A stretch of 64,000 nucleotides of DNA from Adonisia turfae CCMR0081 (GCF_011009555.1 NZ_QXHD01000004.1:1762406-1826405); one strand, 5' to 3'. Shown: positions 27,028 to 36,053, numbered from the stretch's first letter. Made by a program: numbers and translations. Notes: a model not told the origin generated them from the sequence alone.

Positions 27028-27426
27028 CTATCTGACGCTGGCTATTGCCTCAACCTCAACCAGTGTTGATGGTGATGCGAGGGAAGCTACACCGATACCG
27101 GTCACCGATGGGCGAGACTTGCCTAAGAAGTCAGAAAGAATAGGGGCAACAGTTTCCATATGTTCTCCAAGTTCACCTCGGATATATACGCGAACTTGCA
27201 ATAGTTGTTCAACCGATGAACCAGCTGCTGTTAGAGCAATTTTAAGGTTTTCAAGTGCCTTTCTCATTTGGCCTTCGATCGAGTTCTCTGTGGTCTCATA
27301 TTGATGATTCCAATCAACCTGACCAGATACGAAAACTAGTCCCAAGTCTGTCTCGACAGTAGCCTGAGACATGCCAAATGCAGCACCATCATACAGTTCC
27401 TCTGGATTGATTAGTTTTTTGCTCAT
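27028..27426 (-). CDS. RidA-family protein
   Basis: 132 residues, the usual length of YjgF/YER057c/UK114 proteins. VFVSGQVDW, MRKALENLKIALTAAGSSVE and the terminal LASPSTLVEVEAIASV match the fold. The catalytic Arg of true RidA (before GV.. in the R-x-x-V..L strand) is not evident, because the position reads KSRPSVTGIGVASLA, so imine-deaminase activity is uncertain and it may belong to the Rid2-Rid7 groups. AGGAGG seven bases upstream of the ATG gives a strong start. Monocistronic; the end is about 140 bp from the ICMT-like gene. Confidence 0.88.
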   Translation of the reverse strand: MSKKLINPEELYDGAAFGMSQATVETDLGLVFVSGQVDWNHQYETTENSIEGQMRKALENLKIALTAAGSSVEQLLQVRVYIRGELGEHMETVAPILSDFLGKSRPSVTGIGVASLASPSTLVEVEAIASVR

Positions 27427-27555
27427 GTTGTCCTCCTAATTGATTCGAGTAATCTCTAGCAGCTATACTAATCCATAGAAACAGTTCTCAACTGAGTAAT
27501 AGACTCTCTTAGCTATCTGCTCCCATGCAATACTAGCCTATGATTACCATGGTGA

Positions 27556-27774
27556 ATGCTTTCTAGACACAAAAAGATTATTGCAACCATAGGCTATATC
27601 CTTAAACAATATAATAAATTATCTGTTTCGGGCAAGGCTAAACTCTCTTATTACTCATTTCAAATAGGTTCAGGCCATAATCAGAGAGATTTAGCTAAGT
27701 GTGAGAAATACGCAAGCCATTATTGGAAGATGCTTCTACAGTCAAAAGAGGCTATTTATCCCTATATTGGTTGA
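27556..27774 (+). CDS. Small hypothetical ORF
   Basis: 72 codons from ATG 27556 without a clear ribosome-binding site. The product is basic and rich in K, Y and S, with no signal peptide, membrane span or recognised motif. It occupies an otherwise empty AT-rich gap between two minus-strand genes. It may not be translated. Confidence 0.25.
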   Translation: MLSRHKKIIATIGYILKQYNKLSVSGKAKLSYYSFQIGSGHNQRDLAKCEKYASHYWKMLLQSKEAIYPYIG

Positions 27775-27800
27775 TGACTTAATTAGCATCGAAGAGAGGC

Positions 27801-29246
27801 TTAACGGGGGTAGTCACCGGCGCGAAAGAGAGCTAAAAAGATACGCTTAAGCCTGATTATCCAGGGTGGTGCGGGCTTTACTCGCTTTAGTGGTGGCGTT
27901 TGCCAGGTGCCATTAATCGCATCTTGTTGCGGTAAGTAAAGCCGCAAGGTTATGAAGAAGCCCTTATTTGGTGCAGGCAGCCAATTTTTCTTCTTTTTTT
28001 CTTCAGTGGGTTGAGCATGCTGGATATAAAGCGTCAGTCCCCCGTCTTCGTCGAGAACGAGTTCGTTGTTGTCCAACATCGTTGAGTTAATAAGATAGCG
28101 ATTGAGGTCGTTCTCGACGAGGAGCTGCTCAGGAAGGTTATACATGGTTGCCGACCAGAAAGCGTCAGCCGGTGGCAATTCACCTGGCTCGAAGCGTAGT
28201 GTATAACGGACATCACCTGAGGCGTTTAATTCGTTGCCGTCTGAATCGTTATAGTAGGAGGGATACATGGCCTCCTCAATGGAATTTCCCCAAATACCAC
28301 GAATCGCGCCAGCCATGCGATATAGATAAATGTTACCGGTTGCCGTCAAGTGTTCACGGGTGCCAAATAGGTCGGCGGCGGTGACGTCTTGAGTGGCAAG
28401 TTTAGTCTTCTTCAGCTCCAGATAAGTCTCCCAACCGTCTTTTATGCCTTGTTCGATGGCCTGTTTCAATTTCTCAGAGAGTTCTGTTGGATTAAAGATC
28501 AGACCAGGTCCAATGTTTAGCTTAGCGAAGCGTGTCATCAATTCTGTTTCCGATTCGTGTGTTGAACAAAATGTCGTGAGCAGGAAGTTCAACAGGCGAA
28601 ATATTCTGGGTGACGTTTCGCCCTCGTCAAGCCTTACAGGTCTCGGGTATTTCACCGCTGGTATTTTTGCTGGTGGTTCCGTATTTGTAAACTGGCTCAG
28701 CGGCTGAACCTTATACCCGTTCTCAATGATGTTTTTGACATTCTCTAAGTCATCTGAGTCGAAAAGCTGGGTGCGGTACAAGGCTAGGGCAAGACTGGTT
28801 TCGCTACGGATAACGGCGGTGATTCCAGCCGGTGTCTGCCCCGTCCAGTCAGGCCCTACCAGCAAGTACTTGCCTCCGCCATTGCCCGTCGTTCGAGTAC
28901 CAACGTATTCGAAATTGTGAGTGTAAGTATCAATGAGTTGGATAGAGTAGTATCGTTTAGGGTCTATAGGTGGCACCGTCAAAACTAAAGGTTCCGCCCG
29001 AAGATCTGCGCCAACCACACAGTAAGGTGTATCCGCGTTCGGTGTCTGGACTGTTGTATCCGATGGTGTGAACAGTCGTGCTTCGCCAAGCAATTTATTC
29101 AAGGGTCCCTTGTATTCAGCATTATTGGGCCAAAGAAAGAACGCAAAAAGTATCCGATAACTGTCCACCATTGGATACGCGTAAATGAACGCATCTTTTG
29201 CGATCAATCGGGCTTCTTGTAGAGTCAGTGTAGACGAACTAATCAT
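27801..29246 (-). CDS. DUF1254/DUF1214 protein
   Basis: 481 residues. The N-terminal DUF1254 domain starts AKDAFIYAYPMVDSYRIL and includes VQTPNADTPYCVVGADLRAEP and YYSIQLIDTYTHNFEYVG. The C-terminal DUF1214 domain includes YTLRFEPGELPPADAFWSATMYNLPEQLLVENDLNRYLI. This is the full-length two-domain architecture found in many bacterial lineages; it has no established enzymatic function. There is no signal peptide, unlike many relatives. AAAGGA eight bases before the ATG supports the start. The C-terminus ends in a basic amphipathic segment (RLKRIFLALFRAG). Confidence 0.9.
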   Translation of the reverse strand: MISSSTLTLQEARLIAKDAFIYAYPMVDSYRILFAFFLWPNNAEYKGPLNKLLGEARLFTPSDTTVQTPNADTPYCVVGADLRAEPLVLTVPPIDPKRYYSIQLIDTYTHNFEYVGTRTTGNGGGKYLLVGPDWTGQTPAGITAVIRSETSLALALYRTQLFDSDDLENVKNIIENGYKVQPLSQFTNTEPPAKIPAVKYPRPVRLDEGETSPRIFRLLNFLLTTFCSTHESETELMTRFAKLNIGPGLIFNPTELSEKLKQAIEQGIKDGWETYLELKKTKLATQDVTAADLFGTREHLTATGNIYLYRMAGAIRGIWGNSIEEAMYPSYYNDSDGNELNASGDVRYTLRFEPGELPPADAFWSATMYNLPEQLLVENDLNRYLINSTMLDNNELVLDEDGGLTLYIQHAQPTEEKKKKNWLPAPNKGFFITLRLYLPQQDAINGTWQTPPLKRVKPAPPWIIRLKRIFLALFRAGDYPR

Positions 29247-29748
29247 TCTAAATTTTCCTTTATGTGGTATTCAATGAACATAGAAAACTGATGGTGAAGC
29301 TGAGTTGCAACCAGTAATTCTATGATTCATATCCAATTTATGAAAATTGCCCACTTCTGCGAAGTATCAGATGTAATACAGAGCTAGGAAGATTTTCATG
29401 CAGCAACAATGACTTTTTGCATTTATGCATAAAGTTGATATCTGTTGACCCATGGTTCACTCAAACTAGAGGGTTAAGGAATGCACCACCCACCAGTTTT
29501 CTTTCCAGGTGAAGCCCTTTACCCCGTCACCGAGAGATTGCGTCATTGTCATGTCAAATCCCTCGGCAATTACCTCAGAGGTTGGGTCGGATGGCTCCTC
29601 TGAAGATCGACTCGTTCGTTTGTAATTAGCTGGGCCATGGAGGGGCTACTCGTGAAAGGGAGTCGCTGTTTTTTCTAATTCTTTATTCTTATAAGCTATT
29701 TCAGCGAAACATAAGAAGGTAAACTTTTAGGACCTTACAAAACCACCG
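29247..29748. other. Intergenic region, divergent promoters
   Basis: About 500 bp between the DUF1254 gene (minus) and the P-loop kinase (plus). The middle part is GC-richer than the flanks and resembles decayed coding sequence, but no frame gives a recognisable protein. No hairpin, repeat or RNA gene was found by eye. Confidence 0.4.
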
Positions 29749-30303
29749 ATGCCCTCAGACATTATTCTTATTGGCCCCCAAGGGGTTGGCAAATCGACTG
29801 TTGGAGAATTATTAGCACAACAATTAGATCTGCCACAATGTTCCATGGATGAACATCGATGGAACTATTACACCGAAATTGGCTATGATGACACCATCGC
29901 CAAACAAAAGCGGGAAACGGAAGGAGCTTGGGGCATTATTCGCTATTGGAAGCCATTTGAGGCCTATGCGGTGGAGAGGTTACTGTCAGAGCATACAAAC
30001 TGTGTGATTGATTTTGGTGCAGGTCATTCCGTCTATGATGATCCGCTGCTGTTTCAACGGGTAAAACGAGCGTTAGCCCCCTATCCTAATGTTGTTCTTT
30101 TAATGCCATCACCGGATTTAGAAGAATCGCTCGATATTTTGAATACGCGTAACCACAAACTGCCAGAGGATATTCGCAGGACTAATGAACATTTTGTTAA
30201 ACATCCTTCAAATTGCACTCTGGCTAAATTCACGGTGTATACAAAGGCTAAAACACCAGCAGAAACCTGTCATGAGGTGTTGCAAGTGGTGAATGTCTCA
30301 TGA
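29749..30303 (+). CDS. P-loop kinase-like protein (shikimate kinase/AAA_33-like)
   Basis: 184 residues. Walker A GPQGVGKST (8-16) lies at the start, followed by SMDEHRWNYY in the position where shikimate kinases place their first substrate aspartate, and CVIDFGAGHSVYDDP in the position of the glycine-rich substrate segment. A lid arginine may be in NTRNHKLPEDIRR. The length fits small nucleoside/shikimate-kinase-like phosphotransferases, but the substrate-specific residues differ, so AroK itself is unlikely. The 3' end overlaps the convergent FAD gene by six bases. Confidence 0.75.
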   Translation: MPSDIILIGPQGVGKSTVGELLAQQLDLPQCSMDEHRWNYYTEIGYDDTIAKQKRETEGAWGIIRYWKPFEAYAVERLLSEHTNCVIDFGAGHSVYDDPLLFQRVKRALAPYPNVVLLMPSPDLEESLDILNTRNHKLPEDIRRTNEHFVKHPSNCTLAKFTVYTKAKTPAETCHEVLQVVNVS

Positions 30304-31539
30304 GCAACGATGCAGACCCACTTGTTTAATGAGTGCAGGCACAATGCGATCGCAACACAATTTGCCACCAAACAAATTTCGGGCCACTGGCCCCACCTGT
30401 AATGCCGCCCATGGTCCCATTAGAAACAAATCGCATCCCGGCCATCGCAGATGTTTATCCAAAACAGGTACCCCATTGACTATCTCTACCGGATAGCGAG
30501 CCATCACATCTTTGAGTAACGGCTGATTTGCAACATCAAGCTGGTTGCCAGTTGCCAGCCAAATGCGATCAATCGACTGATGATTTAAACAATCATGCAC
30601 CGCGTAATTCTGACAGTGCACTTGCCAGGCATTCCCCGTCCAAGCCAACTCTTTCACCTGACAATGTTCGTACAATGTCACCTTATCCTCACGGGACAAA
30701 CGCCTGAGCTTGGTCAACATATCGGGCGTTAAGGAACCACCGTCTCGCGCTTGTTGAATCATCTGACTGCGCTGATGCCAGTCAGTTTCCGCATGAAATC
30801 CCTTGAGATATTTTGGTCCGAGCCAGCCAGGAGCAGCATCAAAAATCTTTTCTTGAAATCTGCGGCGAGCCATTAACAACACCCTGGCCCCTCGCTTCAC
30901 TGCCCCTATGGCCAGGTGGCCACTGGTGAGCCCGCTGCCCACAATCAAAACAGTTTCTCCTTGTAGTGACGGTAAATTACGAAGATCCACCGCTGTACTA
31001 TGGCATAGACGACCCGGTGGGGCATCCACTGAAACTGCCCAGTCGGGTAACTTGGGTATGGCATTACCCACCGCTAGCACCACCCGTCGAGCGATCACCT
31101 TTTGCCCATTGTCTAACGTTAGTGCAAACCGTCTTCTCTGGTAGATAAGCTCCGTCACCTGTGCTGGTAAAACCCGATCTCGTAATTGCCAGCCCTCAAT
31201 CACCCTCTCACAAAAGTCTCGAAACAGAGATGTCCCTGGACGATTGTAGGGGTTGTGCAGTTCCAGATAACGCCGGTCTGCAAAATTCAACAATGCTTGG
31301 GGTTTAGGGTCTGGATGGTGAACGGCAGGAGAGCGCAAATGGGGAATTTCTTGAGCCGCAAATTGTCGATGCCACTGGGTCAACCACTGACCGCTGGGGT
31401 CAAAAACCTGAAACCGCGATCGCATCGTTTTTTTCTTTTGCAACAAGTGGGTTACCAGGGTTAACGCCTGAGGTCCAGCTCCAATGATGGCAATGTCCAA
31501 AGGCTTATGAATAGATAATGGATTCAAATGACTACTCAA
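30298..31539 (-). CDS. FAD/NAD(P)-binding oxidoreductase, SidA/N-hydroxylase-like
   Basis: 413 residues. FAD Rossmann motif IAIIGAGPQALT (about 18-29), substrate segment QWHRQFAAQEIPHLRSPAVHH, NAD(P) motif ETVLIVGSGLTSGHLAI and a C-terminal ATG-type FAD motif IWLATGNQLD. This is the arrangement of flavin N-monooxygenases and related cyanobacterial proteins. The start is TTG 31539, supported by GGAGG four bases upstream (complement of 31544-31548). A Fur/Zur-like palindrome lies about 35 bp upstream, and the divergent gene encodes a zinc-binding lipoprotein, so metal-responsive expression is inferred. A metallophore-related hydroxylation is possible but unproven. Confidence 0.75.
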   Translation of the reverse strand: MSSHLNPLSIHKPLDIAIIGAGPQALTLVTHLLQKKKTMRSRFQVFDPSGQWLTQWHRQFAAQEIPHLRSPAVHHPDPKPQALLNFADRRYLELHNPYNRPGTSLFRDFCERVIEGWQLRDRVLPAQVTELIYQRRRFALTLDNGQKVIARRVVLAVGNAIPKLPDWAVSVDAPPGRLCHSTAVDLRNLPSLQGETVLIVGSGLTSGHLAIGAVKRGARVLLMARRRFQEKIFDAAPGWLGPKYLKGFHAETDWHQRSQMIQQARDGGSLTPDMLTKLRRLSREDKVTLYEHCQVKELAWTGNAWQVHCQNYAVHDCLNHQSIDRIWLATGNQLDVANQPLLKDVMARYPVEIVNGVPVLDKHLRWPGCDLFLMGPWAALQVGPVARNLFGGKLCCDRIVPALIKQVGLHRCS

Positions 31540-31571
31540 CGGTCCTCCGGCTCAATATTTTAAATACTATG

Positions 31572-31588
31572 AGAATGATTATCATTCT
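31572..31588. promoter_or_regulatory. Fur/Zur-family box upstream of the FAD gene
   Basis: AGAATGAT-T-ATCATTCT is a perfect 8-1-8 palindrome sharing the AATGATnATCATT core of Fur-family operators. It lies 32 bp before the minus-strand TTG start at 31539 and near the divergent zinc-binding gene. Confidence 0.75.
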
Positions 31589-31733
31589 TTCAAATTATTT
31601 TTGTTTATAGTCAAAGAAAAATAATCTTTTTTAACCCTCACAAAGAGTTTTGGCAGTATGCCTTGCACCAGGGGCACTCTCCTCTCTTGGATTGACAGAT
31701 AGATGGAGACGCTTTAGCATTCTTTTGATATGA

Positions 31734-31748
31734 AAATGATTATCATTT
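31734..31748. promoter_or_regulatory. Second Fur/Zur-family box upstream of the zinc-binding lipoprotein gene
   Basis: AAATGAT-T-ATCATTT is a perfect 7-1-7 palindrome with the same core as the box at 31572. It is 54 bp before the chosen start at 31802. An upstream in-frame ATG at 31730 touches the box, which argues against that codon being the real start. Confidence 0.75.
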
Positions 31749-31801
31749 CTTTGAAAGACGCATCGCAAAATTACCAGTATCAGGTTTCAGGAATCCTAAA
31801 A

Positions 31802-32977
31802 ATGTTGAGCAATCATCAGGTTTTGAGTTCTAACAAGCGAGGTTCTGGCCTGCTACGTATCAGCAAACTGGGTTGGATAGCCTCCGTATCTATGCTGGTG
31901 GGGCTAGTGGGCTGTGCCCAACCGGCTACACAGAATGACACGGCTGCTTCAGGCGATAACACAACCACAGCAGTTAATTTGCCTCAGGTGGTCGCCACCA
32001 CCAGTGTGCTGTGTGACCTAACTCAACAGATTGCTCAAGACACCGTCGCCCTCACCTGCTTAATGGAGCCCGGGCAGGACCCCCATACCTACGCCGCCGC
32101 CCCTTCCGATCGCAAAGCCATTGATGAAGCTGACCTGGTACTTTACGACGGTTATGGGTTTGCCCCTCAACTCATTGCCATGGTCGAAGCCAGCACGAAT
32201 ACGGCCCCCAAGGTAGCGGTTTATGAACAGGCAGTCCCCAATCCCCTCCTGGCTGATCCCCATGACCATGACCATGGCCATGGCAAAGAAGACCATGGTG
32301 AAGAGACCCATGCAGACCATGGCGAAGAAAACCATGACCATGAGGCCCATGCAGACCATGGCGAAGAAAATCATGGCCATGAGACCCATGCAGAGGGAAC
32401 AGACAAAGAAGAACTCGTTGCGGATCCTCACATTTGGCATAATGCGCTCAACACCAGCAATATCACCGAAGTCATTGCAGATCAGCTGCAACAGATTAAT
32501 CCTGACCAGGCGGATCTCTACGGCCAAAACGCAGCACTGCTCACGACTCAGTTTGCGGAGCTACATACCTGGATAGAGGCCCAAGTCACCACCATTCCCG
32601 CCAGCAATCGTAAGCTGGTGACCACCCATGAAGCCTTTAACTATTTTGCCGATGCCTACGGTTTAGAGCTTGAAGCGGCCCTGAGTGGCATCAATACCGA
32701 AACATCTCCCTCGGCTTCACGGGTGGCCGACCTGGTGGATGACGTAAAAACCTTAGGTGTCCCTGCCATTTTTGCGGAAACCACCTCTAATACCCAGCTG
32801 ATTGAGACCCTGGCAAAAAATGCAAATGTTAAGGTGGCCCCTAATCCGCTCTTTGTGGAAGGACCTGGCGGACCAGGTACCCGTGCAGAGACCATGCAAG
32901 CGATGTTAGTCTCCAACACCTGCACGGTGGTCAATGCCCTGGGAGGCACCTGTGTTGAGGCTGATGCCCCTCTGTAA
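31802..32977 (+). CDS. ZnuA-like zinc ABC transporter substrate-binding lipoprotein
   Basis: 391 residues from ATG 31802 (AGGA ten bases upstream). A signal peptide ends in lipobox LVGC (Cys38). The cluster A-I fold follows: DPHTYAAAPSDRKAI (first zinc His), a loop of about 50 residues extremely rich in His, Asp and Glu, then DPHIWHNALN (second His), KLVTTHEAFNYFADAYGLE (third His) and IFAETTSNTQLIETLA. The acidic His loop carries a tandem 13-residue repeat (HADHGEENH.HE.) and is typical of zinc rather than manganese binders. No znuB or znuC is adjacent. Regulation by a Fur-family protein is indicated by the box at 31734. It probably delivers zinc to a transporter encoded elsewhere. Confidence 0.9.
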   Translation: MLSNHQVLSSNKRGSGLLRISKLGWIASVSMLVGLVGCAQPATQNDTAASGDNTTTAVNLPQVVATTSVLCDLTQQIAQDTVALTCLMEPGQDPHTYAAAPSDRKAIDEADLVLYDGYGFAPQLIAMVEASTNTAPKVAVYEQAVPNPLLADPHDHDHGHGKEDHGEETHADHGEENHDHEAHADHGEENHGHETHAEGTDKEELVADPHIWHNALNTSNITEVIADQLQQINPDQADLYGQNAALLTTQFAELHTWIEAQVTTIPASNRKLVTTHEAFNYFADAYGLELEAALSGINTETSPSASRVADLVDDVKTLGVPAIFAETTSNTQLIETLAKNANVKVAPNPLFVEGPGGPGTRAETMQAMLVSNTCTVVNALGGTCVEADAPL

Positions 32978-33049
32978 GTCTCCTGTATCCCCCTTTAGGG
33001 ACCCCCCTTGTAGGGACCCTGTAGAGCCACCTGTAGGGACTATCCGTGA

Positions 33050-33340
33050 CTATTGATAATATCTCTCTTCCAGCCAGACCCGGACCTCTGTTTCTGATAA
33101 CCCGGCTATTTTGTGTTGAGTGCTCGGGTCATAGATGCTGTAAGAGATTTGGCCCCTGCGATCGCATTGTTTGTGAATCATGGGTTCAGACGATCCTGTC
33201 ATTAACTTCAAAACAGATGTCCAGACCTCTTTTGGCATTGACGTGAGACAACGCCCTAATTCTCCGGTTAAGGACCACCGGGGTGGCTGTTTTTGTAGAA
33301 AAACAAAATGGGGCTCAGATAAACGACGCTGAAACTTCAT
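33050..33340 (-). CDS. Conserved cyanobacterial-type small protein, unknown function
   Basis: 96 residues from ATG 33340, chosen because GGAGG lies eight bases upstream; the frame is open from 33385. The product is soluble, with a central WTSVLKLMTG stretch and a C-terminal block SYSIYDPSTQHKIAGLSE followed by EVRVWLEERYY. This kind of YDP...SE.EVR.WLE ending occurs in small hypothetical proteins of cyanobacteria, but I cannot name a family. It is divergent from the MocR gene, with a complex palindrome set between them, so the MocR protein may control it. Confidence 0.65.
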   Translation of the reverse strand: MKFQRRLSEPHFVFLQKQPPRWSLTGELGRCLTSMPKEVWTSVLKLMTGSSEPMIHKQCDRRGQISYSIYDPSTQHKIAGLSETEVRVWLEERYYQ

Positions 33341-33412
33341 GGGACAGACCTCCATTCCCGGTGAACACCCCCTTAAATAGGGCATGGCTATATTTTTGCG
33401 AAAAACATCTGA

Positions 33413-33498
33413 CCAGAACAGACTCAGTTGAGCTAAATTGTTATGGGTACAGTTCCAATAAGGTAAACTGTTCTGGTTTTTTGACGCTTAACTGTACC
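33413..33498. promoter_or_regulatory. Four-half-site operator region between divergent genes
   Basis: Two nested perfect 9-bp inverted repeats are present: CCAGAACAG (33413-33421) with CTGTTCTGG (33468-33476), and GGTACAGTT (33446-33454) with AACTGTACC (33490-33498). The two right arms also form a direct repeat, AACTGTwCyGG, starting at 33466 and 33490, 24 bp apart. Arrays of direct and inverted half-sites like this are typical of MocR/GntR-type regulators. The region lies just before the start of such a gene (33526). Confidence 0.75.
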
Positions 33499-33525
33499 GG
33501 TGCCCACAAAGACAGAGCCATAGCC

Positions 33526-35013
33526 ATGTCCACCAGCCCTATTCCCCAACTGTCTCCGCTACAAACCTCTACTGACCAAACCCTCTATGAACAGGTGGCT
33601 GAGCGTATTCAGGCCCTGATCCGTGAGGGTACCCTGGAACCAGGGGATCGACTGCCATCGGTACGCCAACTCAAGCAGCAGCTATCGGTCAGCATGTCTA
33701 CGGTGCTGGAAGCCTATCGCTTACTGGAAGATCGGGGCTTTATTATGGCTCGCCCCCAGTCAGGGTATTACGTCAAGACCACGGCACTGGCGCTTCCTAA
33801 CGAACCCTCCCAATCTATGCCCACCCCCCAGGTGCGCCCCGTTGATATTTCCCTCATGCTGCGGCTGCTAAGGATGGACCTTTCCCCCGAGACCATCCAC
33901 CTGGGGGCAGCCGTTCCTGGGTTGGAGCACTTTCCCATTAATACGCTCAACCGATTAATGGGGCAGGTGATGCGAAACAATCCGATGGCGGTGCATACCT
34001 ATAAAACGGTGCCAGGGTGCGAACCTTTGCGGCGAGAAGTGGCCAAACGCATGCTGAATGCGGGCTGTTCCATTACGCCGGATCAGATTGTGGTAACGGC
34101 AGGAGCCACAGAAGCCTGTTATATCGCCCTGCGTACCGTGACCCAGCCCGGAGATACGGTGGTGATTGAGTCTCCGGCATACTACGCGGTCCTCGAAGCC
34201 ATGAACTCCCTGGGTTTAAATGTCCTGGAGCTGCCCACCCACCCACGGGACGGGATTTCCCTAAGTGCCCTACAGTCTGCATTGGAAAATCAACCGGTGG
34301 CGGCCTGCATGTTGGTATCGAATTTTAGTAATCCCATTGGTAGCTGTATGGGCGATCGCAAAAAGAAAGCCCTGGTGGATCTGCTTAACCAGCATGACGT
34401 GCCCCTGATCGACGACGATGTCTATGGCGATCTCAATTTTGAGGGCAGTCGTCCCAAGGCCATCAAAGCATTTGACACCGAAGGCCGGGTGATTTACTGC
34501 TCATCGGTCAGTAAAACCCTATCTCCAGGGTTACGGGTAGGCTGGTGTATTCCAGGTCGCTATCAACAACAGGTAGAGCATCTGAAAGTTGTCGTTAGCC
34601 ACATGACGGCGACAGCCCCACAGCTGGCCGTGGCAGCATTCTTTGCCAATGGTGGTTACGATCGCCACCTGCGCAATTTACGCCGTGCCTATCAACAACA
34701 AATGAACCGCATGCTCCAGGCGATTCTAGATTATTTCCCGGCTGAGACCCGGGTTACTCGTCCCTCGGGAGGCCATGTTCTTTGGGTTGAAATTCCCGGT
34801 GGTTTTGACGCGCTAGAGTTGTTTGAAGACGCCATTCAACATCACATTAGTATTGCCCCTGGCCCCATGTTTTCGGCCTCCAACGGCTATCGCAACTGTT
34901 TTCGTTTGAATACGGGGTTACCTTGGTCGGATGCCATTGACCAGGGGATGAAAACGTTAGGAGATTTGGCAAAGAGACAACTGGCCCGCAAAATTTTAGC
35001 CAGCTCACTATAG
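33526..35013 (+). CDS. MocR-type GntR regulator with aminotransferase-like domain
   Basis: 495 residues from ATG 33526; the frame is open from 33283, but the upstream part covers the operator. The N-terminal winged helix has LYEQVAERIQALIREG, DRLPSVRQLKQQLSVSMSTV and LEDRGFI. After a linker, a fold-type I aminotransferase domain follows, with VVTAGATEACYIALR, SNFSNPIGS, the DDDVYGDL region and the PLP lysine in SSVSKTLSPGLRVGW. These proteins use PLP or an amino-acid/PLP adduct as effector. Likely targets are its own promoter, the divergent small gene and possibly the M14 peptidase downstream. Fusion and length are normal for MocR. Confidence 0.92.
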   Translation: MSTSPIPQLSPLQTSTDQTLYEQVAERIQALIREGTLEPGDRLPSVRQLKQQLSVSMSTVLEAYRLLEDRGFIMARPQSGYYVKTTALALPNEPSQSMPTPQVRPVDISLMLRLLRMDLSPETIHLGAAVPGLEHFPINTLNRLMGQVMRNNPMAVHTYKTVPGCEPLRREVAKRMLNAGCSITPDQIVVTAGATEACYIALRTVTQPGDTVVIESPAYYAVLEAMNSLGLNVLELPTHPRDGISLSALQSALENQPVAACMLVSNFSNPIGSCMGDRKKKALVDLLNQHDVPLIDDDVYGDLNFEGSRPKAIKAFDTEGRVIYCSSVSKTLSPGLRVGWCIPGRYQQQVEHLKVVVSHMTATAPQLAVAAFFANGGYDRHLRNLRRAYQQQMNRMLQAILDYFPAETRVTRPSGGHVLWVEIPGGFDALELFEDAIQHHISIAPGPMFSASNGYRNCFRLNTGLPWSDAIDQGMKTLGDLAKRQLARKILASSL

Positions 35014-35049
35014 CCATGATGGCCAGACTGAAAAACTCATACCTGGTAG

Positions 35050-35073
35050 CCAGATAGGTTTCCAGATAGGTTT
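35050..35073. repeat. 12-bp tandem direct repeat
   Basis: CCAGATAGGTTT occurs twice in direct succession between the MocR gene and the peptidase gene. It is probably incidental or a slippage product. Confidence 0.7.
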
Positions 35074-35105
35074 TAATTCTTCACCCATATTCACGCCCCA
35101 TCGCT

Positions 35106-36053
35106 ATGCTGAAGAAGAATCTTATGGGGGCTGTGATGGAATGGACCGATATAACGCGACTTAACAGTCTCATTAAAGCTACGGAAGCTGATGGCACCAA
35201 GCTTGAAGAGATCGGGGTTTCTGGTGAAGGTCGACCGCTGTATGGCATTACCATCGGCGATAGTTCTGCCCCCTACACTGTTGTTATCATAGCTGGCTGC
35301 CATGCCAATGAAATTATTGGCCCATTGGCGGCTGTATCACTGCTGCACCGTCTCACTCAGCAGCCATTGCCAACGGTGAAATTTGGCATTGTGCCGGTTG
35401 CAGATCCAGATTCTCTAAGTCGCAACGCCAGTGAGCTACCGTCAAAACCCACATTATGCGATCTCCTCCGATTAAACCACTGTCGCGATTTAGAAGGATA
35501 TTTCATAACAGATACCTATCCTGAGTGCATTGCCATCCGTCAATGGCTACAGCGGTTTGCCCGCATAGATGCCTACTTTTCTCTGCACTCAGCTGGGGTG
35601 ATCTCACCAGGCCTCTTTTTTTACATCGGTCAGGGTGTCAATCCGAGCTACATAGAGCCTGTGGCAAACTCCATTGCCACGGTGTTGCCCAAGGATCTAC
35701 CACTATTATCCCATGACCCCACAGGACTCTCTCAAGTAGCTTTCTCTCCCGGTTTTTTCGAGCTATCCATTGCCAATAGCAATGGGGAAAACCGAAAATC
35801 TCCCGGCAGTTCACTGGCTTTTGTTGATCAACATTTTCAGCCCCAGTTTATGGGGGCAACAGAACTGCCTTTAGCCGTATGTCCTGCATTAAAAAATGGC
35901 TCTCTCTTAGCCATTGAACAATACAATCGTGAGTTCCAACAAACTGGTCTTGCACAGTATCCATTTCGAGAAATTGACTTAACTATGCAACTATCCATCA
36001 TGCAGGCATTTATAGTTTCTGTTGCCCAATGCGTTACTGTTATTCATACCTAA
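35106..36053 (+). CDS. M14-family zinc carboxypeptidase-like protein
   Basis: 315 residues. The zinc site HxxE is in IIAGCHANEIIG (His66, Glu69) and the third ligand is in YFSLHSAG (His161), the spacing expected of the M14 family. SGEGRPLYGITIG matches the preceding strand. There is no signal peptide, so a cytoplasmic amidase or deacylase role (as in the AspA/AstE or succinylglutamate desuccinylase branch) is as likely as peptide trimming. Starts at 35106 (Met1), Met7 or Met11 are all possible; none has a clear ribosome-binding site. It lies 92 bp after the MocR gene and may be co-regulated. Confidence 0.75.
   Translation: MLKKNLMGAVMEWTDITRLNSLIKATEADGTKLEEIGVSGEGRPLYGITIGDSSAPYTVVIIAGCHANEIIGPLAAVSLLHRLTQQPLPTVKFGIVPVADPDSLSRNASELPSKPTLCDLLRLNHCRDLEGYFITDTYPECIAIRQWLQRFARIDAYFSLHSAGVISPGLFFYIGQGVNPSYIEPVANSIATVLPKDLPLLSHDPTGLSQVAFSPGFFELSIANSNGENRKSPGSSLAFVDQHFQPQFMGATELPLAVCPALKNGSLLAIEQYNREFQQTGLAQYPFREIDLTMQLSIMQAFIVSVAQCVTVIHT

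Noticed and set aside
29749..30303. Shikimate kinase (AroK)
   Set aside because: P-loop and size fit, but substrate-binding Asp/Arg/Gly-Gly segments differ from AroK, so only a kinase-like P-loop protein is claimed.
32060..32576. Long Met-rich frames opposite and alongside the His-rich loop of the ZnuA-like gene
   Set aside because: They are shadows of the CATGGC/GACCATGG-type codon repeats of the His-rich region.
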